From NCBI RefSeq assembly GCF_000172795.2, contig NZ_CP020947.1, positions 1,677,001 through 1,741,000 on the forward strand: 64,000 nt of DNA, read 5' to 3'. The notes beneath the pieces are model-generated. The model saw nothing but the letters and a program-made list of their open reading frames with translations. It had not been told where the DNA came from and made no database searches. Position 1 is the stretch's first letter, and each line of letters opens with the position of its first letter. The position numbers and the translations under genes are program-made. Positions 1 to 10,798 of the stretch are shown in pieces. This stretch comes from Rhizobium sp. CIAT894 (GTDB lineage: Bacteria > Pseudomonadota > Alphaproteobacteria > Rhizobiales > Rhizobiaceae).

Positions 1-737
1 TCGAAGTTCGCGAACTTCTGTCGTCCTACGACTTCCCGGGCGACGATATCCCGGTCGTCAAGGGTTCGGCGCTTGCCGCTCTCGAAGACAGCGACAAGAA
101 GATCGGCGAAGACGCGATCCGCGAGCTGATGGCAGCGGTTGACGCCTACATCCCGACGCCTGAGCGCCCGATCGACCAGCCGTTCCTGATGCCGATCGAA
201 GACGTGTTCTCGATCTCCGGCCGTGGTACGGTTGTGACCGGCCGCGTTGAGCGTGGCATTGTCAAGGTTGGCGAAGAAGTCGAGATCGTCGGCATCCGCG
301 CGACCTCGAAGACGACGGTGACCGGCGTTGAAATGTTCCGCAAGCTGCTCGATCAGGGCCAGGCCGGCGACAACATCGGCGCACTGGTTCGCGGTGTGAA
401 CCGTGACGGCGTCGAGCGTGGCCAGATCCTGTGCAAGCCGGGCTCTGTCAAGCCGCACAAGAAGTTCATGGCTGAAGCCTACATCCTGACGAAGGAAGAG
501 GGTGGCCGTCATACGCCGTTCTTCACCAACTACCGTCCGCAGTTCTACTTCCGCACGACCGACGTGACGGGCATCGTGACGCTGCCGGAAGGCACGGAGA
601 TGGTCATGCCTGGCGACAACGTCACGGTTGCCGTCGAGCTGATCGTTCCGATCGCGATGGAAGAAAAGCTGCGCTTCGCAATCCGCGAAGGCGGCCGCAC
701 CGTCGGCGCCGGTATCGTGGCTTCGATCGTCGAGTAA
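1..737 (+). CDS. tuf: Elongation factor Tu, 3' part (5' end outside window)
   Basis: The open frame is already running at base 3 and ends at TAA 735-737. It encodes EF-Tu from the late G domain onward; the GTP-binding motifs lie upstream of the window. Domain 2 ([27 protein letters not shown]) and domain 3 ([28 protein letters not shown]) are intact, as is the C-terminal [11 protein letters not shown]-Tu delivers aminoacyl-tRNA to the ribosome as a GTP complex. It lies just upstream of rpsJ, the usual str-S10 junction. Rhizobia often carry a second tuf copy, which cannot be judged here. Confidence 0.98.
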   Translation, partial: EVRELLSSYDFPGDDIPVVKGSALAALEDSDKKIGEDAIRELMAAVDAYIPTPERPIDQPFLMPIEDVFSISGRGTVVTGRVERGIVKVGEEVEIVGIRATSKTTVTGVEMFRKLLDQGQAGDNIGALVRGVNRDGVERGQILCKPGSVKPHKKFMAEAYILTKEEGGRHTPFFTNYRPQFYFRTTDVTGIVTLPEGTEMVMPGDNVTVAVELIVPIAMEEKLRFAIREGGRTVGAGIVASIVE

Positions 738-1041
738 TTCATTCGGCCGCTCCGGTGGGGCGGCTGATTCGATGACATTATTATGATGCAGGCGGCGCAA
801 GCCGCTTGCTTATTACACAGAAATGTAGCAAATGGCGCGCGAGCGCGATTTGCGCACTGCTTTGGATGACAAAGCGGCGAGTAAACAAGCAATAAGGTGG
901 GCTAGAAGGCCCTGAAGACTGGATAGGGTTCCGCTATCGGCGCCCTCTCGATCTTTGAAACCGGTGGTCCGCCTTAGGAAGAAAGAACAACCCGTGTCTT
1001 GTCCAGAGATACGTGGAAAACAAACACAAGGATAACGTCGA
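738..1041. other. tuf-rpsJ intergenic region, 304 bp
   Basis: No gene is supported here. Just after tuf, GCCGCTCC (746-753) and GGGGCGGC (757-764) can form an 8-bp stem without a U-run, a weak terminator or attenuator. The rest presumably holds the S10 promoter and leader, but I see no convincing -35/-10 pair. A short stretch before the rpsJ start (cacaaggataac) supplies a modest ribosome-binding site. Confidence 0.5.
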
Positions 1042-1350
1042 ATGAACGGCCAAAATATCCGCATTCGCCTGAAGGCGTTCGATCACCGGATTCTCGATGC
1101 TTCTACGCGCGAGATCGTGTCGACGGCGAAGCGCACCGGTGCAAGCGTCCGGGGCCCCGTTCCGCTTCCGACCCGCATCGAGAAGTTTACGGTCAACCGG
1201 TCCCCGCACATCGACAAGAAGAGCCGCGAACAGTTCGAGATGCGCACGCATAAGCGCCTTCTCGACATCGTAGACCCGACCCCGCAGACGGTGGACGCGC
1301 TGATGAAGCTCGATCTCGCCGCCGGTGTCGATGTTGAGATCAAGCTCTGA
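1042..1350 (+). CDS. rpsJ: 30S ribosomal protein S10
   Basis: A 102-residue protein of normal S10 length, first gene of the S10 operon. S10 sits in the head of the 30S subunit and, through NusE activity, also takes part in transcription antitermination. The family signatures are clear: an N-terminal [14 protein letters not shown] strand, the central [20 protein letters not shown] block and the C-terminal [19 protein letters not shown]. The ATG at 1042 matches the family start. rplC follows after a 33-bp gap with a GGAAGG-type ribosome-binding site. Confidence 0.99.
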   Translation: MNGQNIRIRLKAFDHRILDASTREIVSTAKRTGASVRGPVPLPTRIEKFTVNRSPHIDKKSREQFEMRTHKRLLDIVDPTPQTVDALMKLDLAAGVDVEIKL

Positions 1351-1383
1351 GCTTGCTCGAGCTGAGTTGGAAGGATTGAACCG

Positions 1384-2025
1384 ATGCGTTCAGGTGTGAT
1401 TGCACAGAAGGTGGGAATGACCCGCGTCTATAACGACGCCGGCGAGCATGTCCCGGTAACGGTATTGCGCATGGAGGCCGTCCAGGTCGTTGCCACGCGT
1501 ACTGTCGAAAAGAATGGCTATACCGCAGTTCAGCTCGGTGCCGGCCAGGCGAAGGTGAAGAACACGTCGAAGGCGATGCGCGGCAACTTTGCTGTTGCCA
1601 ACGTCGAGCCGAAGGCGAAGCTTCAGGAATTCCGTGTCTCGGAAGACAATCTTCTCGAGATCGGCACGGAGCTTAAAGCCGGTCACTTTGCCGCCGGTCA
1701 GCTCGTCGACGTGACGGGCACGACGATCGGTAAGGGTTTTGCCGGCGCCATGAAGCGCCACGGTTTCGGCGGTCTCCGCGCCACGCACGGTGTGTCGGTT
1801 TCGCACCGCTCGCACGGTTCGACCGGCTCGCGCCAGGATCCGGGCAAGGTTTTCAAGAACAAGAAGATGGCTGGTCACATGGGCCAGACGCGCGTAACGA
1901 CTCAGAACCTGGAAGTGGTTTCGACCGATGAAGATCGCGGTCTGATCCTGATCAAGGGTGCAGTACCCGGTTCCAAGGGTGCCTGGATCATCGTGCGCGA
2001 TGCCGTCAAGTCGGCAGCGAAGTAA
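1384..2025 (+). CDS. rplC: 50S ribosomal protein L3
   Basis: A 213-residue L3, one of the first proteins to bind 23S rRNA and important for the peptidyl-transferase centre. It begins with [15 protein letters not shown]. The characteristic loop ([38 protein letters not shown]) is present around residues 115-165. The ATG at 1384 follows a GGAAGGATTGAACC leader. Gene order and spacing are standard for the S10 operon, with rplD starting 13 bp downstream. Confidence 0.99.
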   Translation: MRSGVIAQKVGMTRVYNDAGEHVPVTVLRMEAVQVVATRTVEKNGYTAVQLGAGQAKVKNTSKAMRGNFAVANVEPKAKLQEFRVSEDNLLEIGTELKAGHFAAGQLVDVTGTTIGKGFAGAMKRHGFGGLRATHGVSVSHRSHGSTGSRQDPGKVFKNKKMAGHMGQTRVTTQNLEVVSTDEDRGLILIKGAVPGSKGAWIIVRDAVKSAAK

Positions 2026-2038
2026 GGGAGCCGGACCA

Positions 2039-2659
2039 ATGGAATTCAACGTCAAGACCCTCGAGGGAAAAGACGCAGGGAAGGTTTCTCTTTCTGATGC
2101 GATTTTCGGCCTCGAGCCCCGCGAAGACATTCTCGCCCGCGTCATCCGCTGGCAGCTTGCCAAGAAGCAGCAGGGCACCCACAAGGCAAAGGGCCGCGCT
2201 GAAGTTTCGCGCACCGGCGCCAAGATGTACAAGCAGAAGGGTACGGGCCGCGCCCGCCACCATTCGGCTCGCGCTCCGCAGTTCCGCGGCGGCGGCAAGG
2301 CTCACGGCCCGGTCGTTCGCAGCCATGAGCACGACCTTCCGAAGAAGGTTCGCGCACTCGGCCTTCGCCACGCCCTTTCGGCCAAGATCAAGGCCGATGA
2401 CGTCATCGTCATCGACAACCTGGTTGCTGCTGAAGCCAAGACCAAGGCTCTCGCGTCCGCTTTCGAGACGCTCGGCCTGACCAACGCCCTCTTCATCGGT
2501 GGCGCAGAACTTGATGGCAACTTCAAGCTCGCAGCTCAGAACATCCCGAACATCGATGTTCTGCCGATCCAGGGCATCAACGTTTACGACATCGTGCGCC
2601 GCGGCAAGCTCGTGCTTTCCAAGGCTGCGGTTGAAGCGCTAGAGGAGCGATTCAAGTGA
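2039..2659 (+). CDS. rplD: 50S ribosomal protein L4
   Basis: A 206-residue L4. In some bacteria it also autoregulates the S10 operon, which is not shown here. The frame stays open upstream to 1958, but the family N-terminus ([14 protein letters not shown]) begins at the ATG at 2039, preceded by GGGAG, so that start is used. The conserved Arg/Gly-rich extended loop ([29 protein letters not shown]) lies around residues 62-95. The last codons overlap the rplW start by 4 nt, indicating translational coupling. Confidence 0.98.
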   Translation: MEFNVKTLEGKDAGKVSLSDAIFGLEPREDILARVIRWQLAKKQQGTHKAKGRAEVSRTGAKMYKQKGTGRARHHSARAPQFRGGGKAHGPVVRSHEHDLPKKVRALGLRHALSAKIKADDVIVIDNLVAAEAKTKALASAFETLGLTNALFIGGAELDGNFKLAAQNIPNIDVLPIQGINVYDIVRRGKLVLSKAAVEALEERFK

Positions 2660-2949
2660 CCGATCTTCGCCACTACGATGTGATCGTCTCTCCGGCGATC
2701 ACCGAAAAGTCCACGCTGGTCTCCGAAAACAACCAGGTTGTTTTCAATGTCGCCAAGCAGGCGACGAAGCCGGAAATCAAGGCTGCTGTCGAGGCGCTGT
2801 TCGGCGTCAAGGTCACGGCTGTCAACACTCTGCTGCGCAAGGGCAAGACCAAGCGGTTCCGCGGTTTCGTCGGCAAGCAGAAGGACGTGAAGAAGGCTGT
2901 TGTGACCCTGGCTGAAGGCCAGACGATCGACGTCTCCACCGGTCTCTGA
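2656..2949 (+). CDS. rplW: 50S ribosomal protein L23
   Basis: A 97-residue L23, located at the polypeptide exit tunnel where trigger factor and SRP dock. Family features are [19 protein letters not shown] at the N-terminus and [14 protein letters not shown] near residue 60. The start is GTG at 2656, inside the rplD stop (GTGA overlap of 4 nt), so it probably depends on re-initiation by ribosomes finishing rplD. rplB follows 11 bp downstream. Confidence 0.98.
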   Translation: MTDLRHYDVIVSPAITEKSTLVSENNQVVFNVAKQATKPEIKAAVEALFGVKVTAVNTLLRKGKTKRFRGFVGKQKDVKKAVVTLAEGQTIDVSTGL

Positions 2950-2960
2950 GGTATAAGAAA

Positions 2961-3797
2961 ATGGCATTGAAAACATTCAATCCGATCACCCCGAGCCAGC
3001 GCCAGCTGGTCATCGTCGACCGTTCGGCCCTCTACAAGGGCAAGCCGGTCAAGGCGCTGACGGAAGGCCTGACCAAGAGCGGCGGTCGTAACAACCTCGG
3101 CCGCATCACCGCCCGCTTCATCGGCGGCGGTCATAAGCGCACCTATCGTCTGATCGACTTCAAGCGCCGCAAGTTCGACGTCGAAGGCACGGTCGAGCGT
3201 ATCGAATACGACCCGAACCGCACCGCTTTCATCGCGCTGGTGAGCTATGCTGACGGCGAGAAGGCTTACATCCTCGCTCCTCAGCGCCTCGCGGCCGGTG
3301 ACAAGGTCATCGCTTCCGAGAAGGCTGTCGACGTCAAGCCCGGCAATACCATGCCGCTGCAGTTCATCCCGGTCGGCTCCATCATCCACAATGTGGAAAT
3401 GAAGCCGGGCAAGGGTGGTCAGATCGCTCGCTCCGCCGGTGGCTACGCACAGCTCGTCGGTCGCGACCAGGGCATGGCGATCCTTCGCCTGAACTCCGGT
3501 GAACAGCGTCTCGTGCATGGCTCCTGCCTTGCTTCGATCGGCGCCGTCTCCAACCCTGATCACGCCAACATCAACGACGGCAAGGCCGGTCGTACCGTTT
3601 GGCGCGGCAAGCGTCCGCACAACCGCGGTGTCGTCATGAACCCGGTCGACCACCCGCACGGCGGTGGTGAAGGCCGCACCTCCGGTGGTCGCCATCCGGT
3701 GACACCGTGGGGCAAGCCGACCAAGGGCAAGCGCACCCGGTCGAACAAGTCGACCGACAAGATGATCATGCGCTCGCGTCATCAGCGTAAGAAGTAA
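2961..3797 (+). CDS. rplB: 50S ribosomal protein L2
   Basis: A 278-residue L2, required for 50S assembly and subunit association near the peptidyl-transferase centre. It begins [20 protein letters not shown]. The family signature is intact: [18 protein letters not shown] near residue 220, including the conserved His, followed by the basic tail [15 protein letters not shown]. Start and length match the family. rpsS begins 15 bp downstream behind AGAGGAAG. Confidence 0.99.
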   Translation: MALKTFNPITPSQRQLVIVDRSALYKGKPVKALTEGLTKSGGRNNLGRITARFIGGGHKRTYRLIDFKRRKFDVEGTVERIEYDPNRTAFIALVSYADGEKAYILAPQRLAAGDKVIASEKAVDVKPGNTMPLQFIPVGSIIHNVEMKPGKGGQIARSAGGYAQLVGRDQGMAILRLNSGEQRLVHGSCLASIGAVSNPDHANINDGKAGRTVWRGKRPHNRGVVMNPVDHPHGGGEGRTSGGRHPVTPWGKPTKGKRTRSNKSTDKMIMRSRHQRKK

Positions 3798-3812
3798 GAG
3801 AGGAAGTCTCCA

Positions 3813-4091
3813 ATGGCTCGTTCAGTATGGAAAGGTCCGTTCGTTGACGGCTATCTTCTCAAGAAGGCTGAGAAGGTTCGTGAAGGCGGACGTGCAGAAG
3901 TGATCAAGATCTGGAGCCGTCGCTCCACGATCCTGCCGCAGTTCGTCGGTCTTACCTTCGGCGTCTACAACGGCAGCAAGCATATCCCGGTCAGCGTCAA
4001 TGAAGACATGGTCGGTCACAAATTCGGTGAATTCTCTCCGACCCGCACCTACTACGGTCACGGCGCGGACAAGAAGGCGAAGAGGAAGTAA
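3813..4091 (+). CDS. rpsS: 30S ribosomal protein S19
   Basis: A 92-residue S19, which pairs with S13 in the 30S head near the A site. It begins [20 protein letters not shown] and contains the hallmark [19 protein letters not shown], then [19 protein letters not shown]. The basic C-terminus (KKAKRK) is typical. Only 2 bp separate its stop from the rplV start, so the two genes are likely translationally coupled within the S10 operon. Confidence 0.99.
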   Translation: MARSVWKGPFVDGYLLKKAEKVREGGRAEVIKIWSRRSTILPQFVGLTFGVYNGSKHIPVSVNEDMVGHKFGEFSPTRTYYGHGADKKAKRK

Positions 4092-4093
4092 CA

Positions 4094-4482
4094 ATGGGCA
4101 AGGCAAAAGCCGAACGCCGGCTGAAGGACAACGAGGCGCAAGCAGTCGCCCGCACGCTCCGCGTCAGCCCCCAGAAGCTCAACCTGGTTGCTGCGGCTAT
4201 CCGCGGCAAGAAGGTCGAGCGTGCACTCGCTGAGCTGGAGTTCTCCCGCAAGCGTATCGCAGGCGCCGTCAAGAAGACGCTCGAATCTGCGATCGCCAAT
4301 GCCGAGAACAACCACGATCTCGACGTCGACGCGCTTGTCGTCGCCGAGGCCTATGTCGGCAAGTCGATCGTCATGAAGCGTTTCCACGCTCGTGGCCGCG
4401 GTCGCGCGTCGCGCATCGAAAAGCCCTTCGCGCACCTGACGATCGTCGTCCGTGAAGTGCAGGCAGTAGAGGAGGCCGCATA

Positions 4483-4483
<1 letters not shown>
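4094..4483 (+). CDS. rplV: 50S ribosomal protein L22
   Basis: A 129-residue L22, whose beta-hairpin lines the nascent-peptide exit tunnel with L4. The sequence shows [20 protein letters not shown] near residue 23 and the hairpin/C-terminal signature [20 protein letters not shown]. The N-terminal extension ([16 protein letters not shown]) is as expected for alphaproteobacteria. The stop shares one base with the rpsC start (TAATG), indicating tight coupling. Confidence 0.99.
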
Positions 4484-5217
<734 letters not shown>

Positions 5218-5255
5218 TTAGCGCTGGCGAAAGATAAGCTCGGAGAAGTAAGAAA

Positions 5256-5669
5256 ATGTTGCAGCCAAAGCGTACTAAGTACCGCAAGCAGTTCAAGGGC
5301 CGCATCAAGGGCGTAGCCAAGGGCGGTTCCGACCTTGCCTTCGGCGAATTCGGCCTGAAGGCCCAGGAGCCGAACCGCGTCAACGCACGTGAGATCGAAG
5401 CGGCACGCCGCGCGATCACGCGTTACATGAAGCGCGCCGGCCGTGTTTGGATCCGCGTGTTCCCGGACGTTCCGGTAACCGCAAAGCCTACCGAAGTCCG
5501 TATGGGTAAGGGTAAGGGTTCCGTGGAATACTGGGCATGCAAGGTCAAGCCCGGTCGTATGATGTTCGAGATCGACGGTGTCTCCGAGGAAATCGCGCGC
5601 GAAGCGCTTCGCCTCGGCTCGGCCAAGCTCTCGGTCAAGACGCGCTTTGTACAGCGCATCGCAGAGTAA
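5256..5669 (+). CDS. rplP: 50S ribosomal protein L16
   Basis: A 137-residue L16, which contacts the A-site tRNA region of the 50S subunit. It begins [15 protein letters not shown] and contains [31 protein letters not shown] and the [19 protein letters not shown] signature. The ATG at 5256 follows GGAGAAGTAAGAAA. The start is 38 bp after rpsC, a slightly longer gap than its neighbours, but still in the same transcription unit. Confidence 0.99.
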   Translation: MLQPKRTKYRKQFKGRIKGVAKGGSDLAFGEFGLKAQEPNRVNAREIEAARRAITRYMKRAGRVWIRVFPDVPVTAKPTEVRMGKGKGSVEYWACKVKPGRMMFEIDGVSEEIAREALRLGSAKLSVKTRFVQRIAE

Positions 5670-5681
5670 GGAGAAGGCACG

Positions 5682-5882
5682 ATGAAAGCCGAAGAAGTAC
5701 GCGGCCTCACGGCCGACCAGCTCAAGGACAAGCTTGCAGACCTGAAGAAGGAGCAGTTCAACCTGCGCTTCCAGAAGGCGACCGGCCAGCTCGAAAAGTC
5801 CTCGCGCATCAACGAAGTCCGCAAGGACATCGCCCGCGTGAAAACCATTGCCCGCCAGAAGGCGGCAGAAGTTAAGGCCTAA
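5682..5882 (+). CDS. rpmC: 50S ribosomal protein L29
   Basis: A 66-residue, two-helix L29, located near the exit tunnel next to L23. The sequence [18 protein letters not shown] followed by [18 protein letters not shown] and [15 protein letters not shown] matches the family end to end. It lies 12 bp after rplP with an AGGAGAAGG ribosome-binding site, and 12 bp before rpsQ. Confidence 0.99.
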   Translation: MKAEEVRGLTADQLKDKLADLKKEQFNLRFQKATGQLEKSSRINEVRKDIARVKTIARQKAAEVKA

Positions 5883-5894
5883 AGGAAGAAAAAT

Positions 5895-6134
5895 ATGCCG
5901 AAGCGCATCCTGCAGGGCGTCGTCGTTGGCGACAAGAACGAGAAGACGGTAGTGGTTCGCGTCGAGCGTCGTTTCGCTCACCCGCTGCTCCAGAAGACCG
6001 TTCGTCGTTCCAAGAAGTACAAGGCCCACGACGAGAACAACCAGTACAAGATTGGCGATACCGTATCCATCGAGGAATGCGCGCCGATCTCCAAGGACAA
6101 GCGCTGGACGGTCATCGCCGCCCAGGGCAAGTAA
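5895..6134 (+). CDS. rpsQ: 30S ribosomal protein S17
   Basis: A 79-residue S17, an early 16S rRNA-binding protein with an OB-fold. Family blocks are [40 protein letters not shown] and [19 protein letters not shown]. It is the last gene before a 260-bp gap containing a terminator-like hairpin, so it may mark the end of the S10 transcription unit proper, with rplN starting the spc unit. Confidence 0.99.
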   Translation: MPKRILQGVVVGDKNEKTVVVRVERRFAHPLLQKTVRRSKKYKAHDENNQYKIGDTVSIEECAPISKDKRWTVIAAQGK

Positions 6135-6190
6135 ACAGAATTTTGCGCGAGGCCTTGCGTCTCGCCGAAATATCTGTATGAAGCAGCGTC

Positions 6191-6218
6191 AGAACGCTCG
6201 AATGCCGGGCGTTCTTTT
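6191..6218 (+). terminator. Intrinsic-terminator-like hairpin between rpsQ and rplN
   Basis: AGAACGCTC (6191-6199) pairs with GGGCGTTCT (6207-6215) over 9 bp, one of them G-U, with a 7-nt loop and a run of four T. It separates the S10 and spc segments and could end or attenuate S10-operon transcription. The remaining spacer up to 6394 shows no gene. Confidence 0.7.
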
Positions 6219-6394
6219 GCTTTGAGCGCACGGAAGGTCCCGTTCGGGAAACCACCCTGGCACGATCGATCCCGCGCTATTCAGCTATTGCCGTGTCTGT
6301 GCTGCCGTTACGGCAGCTCGGCCGGCGAAAATTTTCATAAGCCGGAGTAGGGGGCTAGCCCAACCATTCCGGTAAACCAAGAAGGCGACCTGAT

Positions 6395-6763
6395 ATGATT
6401 CAGATGCAAACAAACCTCGACGTCGCGGATAATTCCGGCGCACGTCGTGTCATGTGCATCAAGGTGCTGGGCGGCTCGAAGCGCAAGTATGCCTCGATCG
6501 GCGACGTCATTGTCGTTTCGATCAAGGAAGCGATCCCGCGCGGCCGTGTGAAGAAGGGTGACGTGATGAAGGCGGTTGTCGTTCGCACCGCCAAGGACAT
6601 CCGTCGTCCGGATGGCTCCGTCATCCGCTTCGACACCAACGCAGCAGTCCTCATCGACAACAAGAAAGAGCCGATCGGCACCCGTATCTTCGGACCGGTT
6701 CCGCGCGAACTTCGCGCCAAGAACCACATGAAGATCATCTCGCTGGCTCCCGAAGTACTGTAA
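6395..6763 (+). CDS. rplN: 50S ribosomal protein L14
   Basis: A 122-residue L14, which forms part of an intersubunit bridge on the 50S. The start [20 protein letters not shown] and the signature [20 protein letters not shown] with [20 protein letters not shown] are unmistakable. It is the first gene after the rpsQ-rplN gap, and thus probably the first gene of the spc-type segment. rplX follows 11 bp later behind AAGGAG. Confidence 0.99.
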   Translation: MIQMQTNLDVADNSGARRVMCIKVLGGSKRKYASIGDVIVVSIKEAIPRGRVKKGDVMKAVVVRTAKDIRRPDGSVIRFDTNAAVLIDNKKEPIGTRIFGPVPRELRAKNHMKIISLAPEVL

Positions 6764-6774
6764 GGAGCGAAGCG

Positions 6775-7083
6775 ATGCAGAAGATTCGTAAGGGCGACAA
6801 GGTCGTCATGCTCGCCGGCAAGGACAAGGGCCGTACCGGCGAAGTTGTCCAGGTCATGCCGAAGGAAGATCGTGCCGTTGTTCGTGGCGTCAACGTCGTC
6901 AAGCGCCATCAGCGCCAGACGCAGACCCAGGAAGCCGGCATCATCAACAAGGAAGCCCCGGTTCACCTGTCCAACGTTGCAATCATCGACAAGGACGGCA
7001 AGCCCACCCGCGTCGGTTTCAAGGTTGTTGACGGCAAGAAGGTCCGTGTGGCCAAGCGTTCTGGAGAAGTGATCGATGGCTGA
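6775..7083 (+). CDS. rplX: 50S ribosomal protein L24
   Basis: A 102-residue L24 with the KOW motif at the N-terminus ([20 protein letters not shown]), an initiator of 50S assembly. The middle carries [18 protein letters not shown], and the C-terminus has the family [20 protein letters not shown]. Its 3' end overlaps the start of rplE by 8 nt, so rplE translation is probably coupled to it. Confidence 0.98.
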   Translation: MQKIRKGDKVVMLAGKDKGRTGEVVQVMPKEDRAVVRGVNVVKRHQRQTQTQEAGIINKEAPVHLSNVAIIDKDGKPTRVGFKVVDGKKVRVAKRSGEVIDG

Positions 7084-7633
7084 GGCAAAATACGAGCCGC
7101 GGCTCAAGAAGGAATATGTCGAGCGCATCCGCAAGGCGATGCAGGAGCAGTTCTCCTACGCCAACGAGATGATGATCCCGAAGCTCGACAAGATCGTGAT
7201 CAACATGGGTGTGGGCGAAGCCACCGCTGATTCGAAGAAGCCGACGGTTGCTGCCGCCGACCTCGCAGCGATCGCCGGCCAGAAGCCGGTCATCACCCGC
7301 GCACGCAACTCCATCGCAGGCTTCAAGGTCCGCGAACAGATGCCGATCGGCGCGAAGGTTACCCTGCGCGGCGCCCGCATGTACGAGTTCCTGGACCGTC
7401 TCGTGAACATCGCGCTGCCGCGCGTTCGCGACTTCCGCGGCCTGAACCCGAAGAGCTTTGACGGCCGTGGCAACTTCGCCATGGGCATCAAGGAGCACAT
7501 TGTGTTCCCTGAGATCAACTACGACAAGGTTGATCAGATGTGGGGCATGGACATCATCGTTTGCACGACGGCGACGACCGACGACGAAGCACGGGCTCTT
7601 CTGAAAGAGTTCAGCTTCCCGTTCCGTCAATAA
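7076..7633 (+). CDS. rplE: 50S ribosomal protein L5
   Basis: A 185-residue L5, which binds 5S rRNA and contacts the P-site tRNA. It shows [20 protein letters not shown], the family block [20 protein letters not shown] and the [20 protein letters not shown] region, ending in [11 protein letters not shown] as alphaproteobacterial L5 proteins do. The ATG at 7076 lies within the rplX 3' end. Confidence 0.99.
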   Translation: MAEAKYEPRLKKEYVERIRKAMQEQFSYANEMMIPKLDKIVINMGVGEATADSKKPTVAAADLAAIAGQKPVITRARNSIAGFKVREQMPIGAKVTLRGARMYEFLDRLVNIALPRVRDFRGLNPKSFDGRGNFAMGIKEHIVFPEINYDKVDQMWGMDIIVCTTATTDDEARALLKEFSFPFRQ

Positions 7634-7665
7634 CCGTAACGACGAGCGTAGAAAAGGAACCTGAC

Positions 7666-7971
7666 ATGGCGAAGACAAGCGCAGTTGAAAAGAACAAGCG
7701 CCGCCGTACTACGGTCGCAAACCAGGCCGCGAAGCGGGCTGCGTTGAAGGCGATCATCATGAACCAGGCTCTTCCGATCGAAGAGCGGTTCAAGGCCTCG
7801 ATCAAGCTGGCATCCCTGCCGCGTGATGGATCGAAGACCCGTATTCGCAACCGTTGCGAAGTTTCGGGGCGTCCGCGCGCATATTACCGCAAACTGCGCA
7901 TGTCGCGTATTGCGCTGCGTGAACTGGGCAATCTCGGCAAGGTGCCGGGTATCGTCAAGTCGAGCTGGTAA
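7666..7971 (+). CDS. rpsN: 30S ribosomal protein S14
   Basis: A 101-residue S14 of the long, zinc-independent type: the CxxC zinc pairs of the short form are absent. The frame is open further upstream, but [14 protein letters not shown] at ATG 7666, preceded by AAAAGGAACCTGAC, is the family start. The C-terminal signature [20 protein letters not shown] and [20 protein letters not shown] is intact. S14 is a head protein of the 30S subunit; rpsH follows 12 bp later. Confidence 0.98.
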   Translation: MAKTSAVEKNKRRRTTVANQAAKRAALKAIIMNQALPIEERFKASIKLASLPRDGSKTRIRNRCEVSGRPRAYYRKLRMSRIALRELGNLGKVPGIVKSSW

Positions 7972-7983
7972 GGAGCAGGTTAC

Positions 7984-8382
7984 ATGACAATGACTGATCC
8001 GTTGGGCGATATGCTCACCCGTATCCGTAACGGCGCTTCCCGCCGCAAGTCGTCGGTTTCGACGCCTGCGTCCAAGCTCCGTGCACGTGTTCTCGATGTC
8101 CTGCAGTCCGAAGGCTACATCCGTGGCTATTCCGTTGTCGATTTCGGCAATGGCAAGTCGGAACTCAGCATCGAGCTGAAATATTATGAAGGCGCATCGG
8201 TGATCCGCGAGATCGGCCGTGTGTCCAAGCCGGGCCGCCGGGTTTATGTCTCGGTCAAGTCCATTCCGCAGGTCGCGAACGGCCTCGGCATCACCATCCT
8301 TTCGACTCCGAAGGGTGTGATGGCCGATCACCAGGCTCGCGAACAGAACGTTGGTGGCGAGGTTCTTTGCTCGGTCTTCTAA
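7984..8382 (+). CDS. rpsH: 30S ribosomal protein S8
   Basis: A 132-residue S8, a primary binder of 16S rRNA helix 21. In E. coli it is also the translational repressor of the spc operon; no repressor site was analysed here. It begins [20 protein letters not shown] and ends with [20 protein letters not shown] followed by [11 protein letters not shown]. The ATG at 7984 follows AAGGAGCAGGTTAC. Confidence 0.99.
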   Translation: MTMTDPLGDMLTRIRNGASRRKSSVSTPASKLRARVLDVLQSEGYIRGYSVVDFGNGKSELSIELKYYEGASVIREIGRVSKPGRRVYVSVKSIPQVANGLGITILSTPKGVMADHQAREQNVGGEVLCSVF

Positions 8383-8424
8383 GATCGGGCAAGGATCTCC
8401 ATAGCGAACAGACAGGATTGAAAC

Positions 8425-8958
8425 ATGTCTCGTATCGGTAAAAAGCCCGTTCAGGTGCCTGCTGGGATCACGGCTACGGTCGATGGCCAGAAGGTGACTG
8501 CTAAGGGCCCGAAGGGCGAGCTGTTTTTCGTCGCAAACGACGAAATCAGCCTCAAGCTCGAAAACAACGCGGTCGTCGTGACGCCCGTCAACCAGACCAA
8601 GGATGCACGTTCGAAGTGGGGCATGTCCCGCACGATGATCGAAGGCATCTTTAAGGGCGTCAAGGACGGCTTTGAGCGCAAGCTCGAAATCAACGGCGTC
8701 GGTTACCGCGCCTCGCTGCAGGGCAAGAACCTGCAGTTGGCTCTCGGTTTCAGCCATGACGTGATCTATGAACCGCCGGTCGGCATCACGATCGCCGTTC
8801 CGAAGCCGACTGAAATTGTTGTCTCCGGCATCAATAAGCAGCAGGTCGGTCAGGTTGCCGCTGAAATCCGCGAATATCGCGGTCCCGAGCCCTACAAGGG
8901 CAAGGGCGTCAAGTACGCTGACGAGCGGATCGTCCGCAAAGAAGGCAAGAAGAAGTAA
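8425..8958 (+). CDS. rplF: 50S ribosomal protein L6
   Basis: A 177-residue L6 with the two duplicated L6 domains, near the factor-binding site of the 50S. It starts [20 protein letters not shown]. The C-terminal domain ends in the family signature [20 protein letters not shown] followed by [15 protein letters not shown]. It lies 42 bp after rpsH and 12 bp before rplR. Confidence 0.99.
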   Translation: MSRIGKKPVQVPAGITATVDGQKVTAKGPKGELFFVANDEISLKLENNAVVVTPVNQTKDARSKWGMSRTMIEGIFKGVKDGFERKLEINGVGYRASLQGKNLQLALGFSHDVIYEPPVGITIAVPKPTEIVVSGINKQQVGQVAAEIREYRGPEPYKGKGVKYADERIVRKEGKKK

Positions 8959-8970
8959 GGATCACGCGAA

Positions 8971-9333
8971 ATGGCTAGCAGGAAAGAAGCACTTGCACGT
9001 CGTGCCAACCGCGTGCGCCGTCATCTCAAGTCGGTGGCCAATGGCCGTCCGCGCCTGTCGGTTCATCGCTCCTCGAAGAACATCTACGCCCAGGTCATCG
9101 ACGATGTGGCCGGCAAGACGCTCGCGTCTGCCTCCACCCTCGATAAGGATCTGCGCGGTTCTCTGAAGACCGGTGCCGATACCGCCGCCGCCGCCGTTGT
9201 CGGCAAGCTCGTTGCCGAGCGCGCCTCCAAGGCCGGTGTTACGGAAGTCGTATTCGACCGTGGCGCCTTCATCTATCACGGCCGCATCAAGGCTCTCGCC
9301 GAAGCGGCCCGCGAAGGCGGTCTCACCTTCTGA
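8971..9333 (+). CDS. rplR: 50S ribosomal protein L18
   Basis: A 120-residue L18, which binds 5S rRNA together with L5. It contains [20 protein letters not shown] and [20 protein letters not shown] near the N-terminus, and [20 protein letters not shown] near the C-terminus. A strong terminator-like hairpin lies just after the stop, in the 131-bp gap before rpsE. Confidence 0.99.
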   Translation: MASRKEALARRANRVRRHLKSVANGRPRLSVHRSSKNIYAQVIDDVAGKTLASASTLDKDLRGSLKTGADTAAAAVVGKLVAERASKAGVTEVVFDRGAFIYHGRIKALAEAAREGGLTF

Positions 9334-9339
9334 TCAGTT

Positions 9340-9373
9340 TCCGGCCGGACGCTTTTGGCGCCGGCCGGATTTT
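9340..9373 (+). terminator. Terminator-like hairpin between rplR and rpsE
   Basis: TCCGGCCGG (9340-9348) pairs with CCGGCCGGA (9361-9369). Inside it, CGC (9350-9352) pairs with GCG (9358-9360) across a bulged A, and ATTTTC follows. This resembles an intrinsic terminator placed inside the spc segment, so it is either an attenuator or an mRNA-stabilising structure. Confidence 0.6.
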
Positions 9374-9464
9374 CGCCGGACCGCAGGCGCTCTCCGAAAG
9401 GGGAGGCTGATGCGGTCCACATTCGTTTGCCGATTGCACCCGGAAAAGAAAAAGGAAGAGGACA

Positions 9465-10034
9465 ATGGCACAGGAAAGAAGGCCGCAGCGGGAAGACCGC
9501 CAGGCCCGTGAAGAGCGCGATAGCGAATTCGTCGACAAGCTGGTCGCGATCAACCGCGTCGCCAAGGTCGTCAAGGGCGGCCGTCGTTTTGGTTTCGCGG
9601 CACTCGTCGTCGTTGGCGACCAGAAGGGCCGCGTCGGCTTCGGCCACGGCAAGGCACGCGAAGTGCCGGAAGCCATCCGTAAGGCAACCGAAGCCGCCAA
9701 GCGCGAACTGATCTTCGTACCGCTGCGTGACGGCCGTACGCTGCATCACGACGTTCATGGCCGCCACGGCGCCGGCAAGGTTCTGCTGCGCTCGGCCAAG
9801 GTCGGTACCGGCATCATCGCCGGCGGTCCGATGCGCGCCGTATTCGAAACGCTCGGCATGCATGACGTCGTCGCCAAGTCGACCGGTTCGTCGAACCCCT
9901 ACAACATGGTTCGCGCCACCTTCGACGCTCTCAAGCACCAGGTTCACCCGAAGGACATCGCAGCTCAGCGCGGCATCAAGTATGCAACGCTGCAGGCTCG
10001 TCGTAGCGCCTCCGGCAACGCCTCTGAAGAATAA
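9465..10034 (+). CDS. rpsE: 30S ribosomal protein S5
   Basis: A 189-residue S5 at the mRNA entry and decoding region. It carries the family signature [20 protein letters not shown], with [20 protein letters not shown] and [20 protein letters not shown] downstream. The N-terminal leader ([18 protein letters not shown]) is charged, as in other alphaproteobacteria. The ATG at 9465 follows AGGAAGAGGACA. It lies 131 bp after rplR, with a terminator-like stem between. Confidence 0.99.
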   Translation: MAQERRPQREDRQAREERDSEFVDKLVAINRVAKVVKGGRRFGFAALVVVGDQKGRVGFGHGKAREVPEAIRKATEAAKRELIFVPLRDGRTLHHDVHGRHGAGKVLLRSAKVGTGIIAGGPMRAVFETLGMHDVVAKSTGSSNPYNMVRATFDALKHQVHPKDIAAQRGIKYATLQARRSASGNASEE

Positions 10035-10048
10035 GAGGAGTTTGACAG

Positions 10049-10258
10049 ATGGCCAAGGCTACCAAGAAGGCTGAAGCGAAGACTGTCACGATCGAACAGA
10101 TCGGCAGCCCGATTCGCCGTCCGGATGTTCAGCAGCGCACGCTGATCGGTCTCGGACTGAACAAGATGCACCGTCGCCGCACGCTGGAGGATACGCCTTC
10201 GGTTCGTGGCATGATCCGTGCTGTCCAGCATCTCGTTCGCGTCGTCGACGAGAAGTGA
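10049..10258 (+). CDS. rpmD: 50S ribosomal protein L30
   Basis: A 69-residue L30, a small protein near the 5S rRNA region. After a short Lys/Ala-rich leader, it reads [40 protein letters not shown] and [17 protein letters not shown], the complete family. It follows rpsE by 14 bp with AGAGGAG upstream, and rplO starts 16 bp after its stop. Confidence 0.99.
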   Translation: MAKATKKAEAKTVTIEQIGSPIRRPDVQQRTLIGLGLNKMHRRRTLEDTPSVRGMIRAVQHLVRVVDEK

Positions 10259-10274
10259 GACGGAGGAAACGCTC

Positions 10275-10751
10275 ATGAAACTCAATGAAATTAAAGACAA
10301 CGAAGGCTCGACTCACAGCCGCAAGCGCCTCGGCCGCGGTATCGGCTCGGGCTCGGGCAAGACTGCCGGTCGCGGTGTGAAGGGTCAGAAGTCCCGTTCG
10401 GGCGTCGCCATCAACGGCTTCGAAGGCGGCCAGATGCCGATCTATCGTCGCCTGCCGAAGCGCGGCTTCAACAACATTTTCGCTTCCGATTTTGTTGTCG
10501 TGTCGCTCGCCCGTATCCAGGCGGCAATCGACGCCGGCAAGCTCGACGCCAAGGCGACCGTTGACGCAGCTGCTCTCAAGGCAGCCGGCGTCATCCGCCG
10601 CCCGAAGGACGGCGTTCGCGTTCTTGCCGACGGCGAGCTCAAGGCCAAGATCACCATCGTCGTTGCAGGCGCTTCCAAGCCTGCCGTCGAAAAGATCGAA
10701 AAGGCCGGCGGCACCGTGACGCTGCTTTCGGCTCCGGCTGCAGCCGAATAA
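10275..10751 (+). CDS. rplO: 50S ribosomal protein L15
   Basis: A 158-residue L15, a late 50S assembly protein. The correct start is the ATG at 10275 ([20 protein letters not shown]) behind GACGGAGGAAACGCTC, although the frame is open further upstream into rpmD. It has the Gly-rich [20 protein letters not shown] block and the signature [21 protein letters not shown] terminator-like hairpin lies 15 bp after the stop. Confidence 0.98.
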   Translation: MKLNEIKDNEGSTHSRKRLGRGIGSGSGKTAGRGVKGQKSRSGVAINGFEGGQMPIYRRLPKRGFNNIFASDFVVVSLARIQAAIDAGKLDAKATVDAAALKAAGVIRRPKDGVRVLADGELKAKITIVVAGASKPAVEKIEKAGGTVTLLSAPAAAE

Positions 10752-10765
10752 TAATCTGATGATAT

Positions 10766-10798
10766 ATCGCCCGGGGTGCTTCACACCGGGCGATTTTG
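10766..10798 (+). terminator. Intrinsic terminator-like hairpin between rplO and secY
   Basis: ATCGCCCGGGGTG (10766-10778) and CACACCGGGCGAT (10782-10794) form a 13-bp stem with a single mismatch, a CTT loop and a TTTT tail. secY begins 185 bp downstream, so secY-adk may have a separate promoter in this gap, or read-through may set its level. No convincing promoter boxes were identified. Confidence 0.75.
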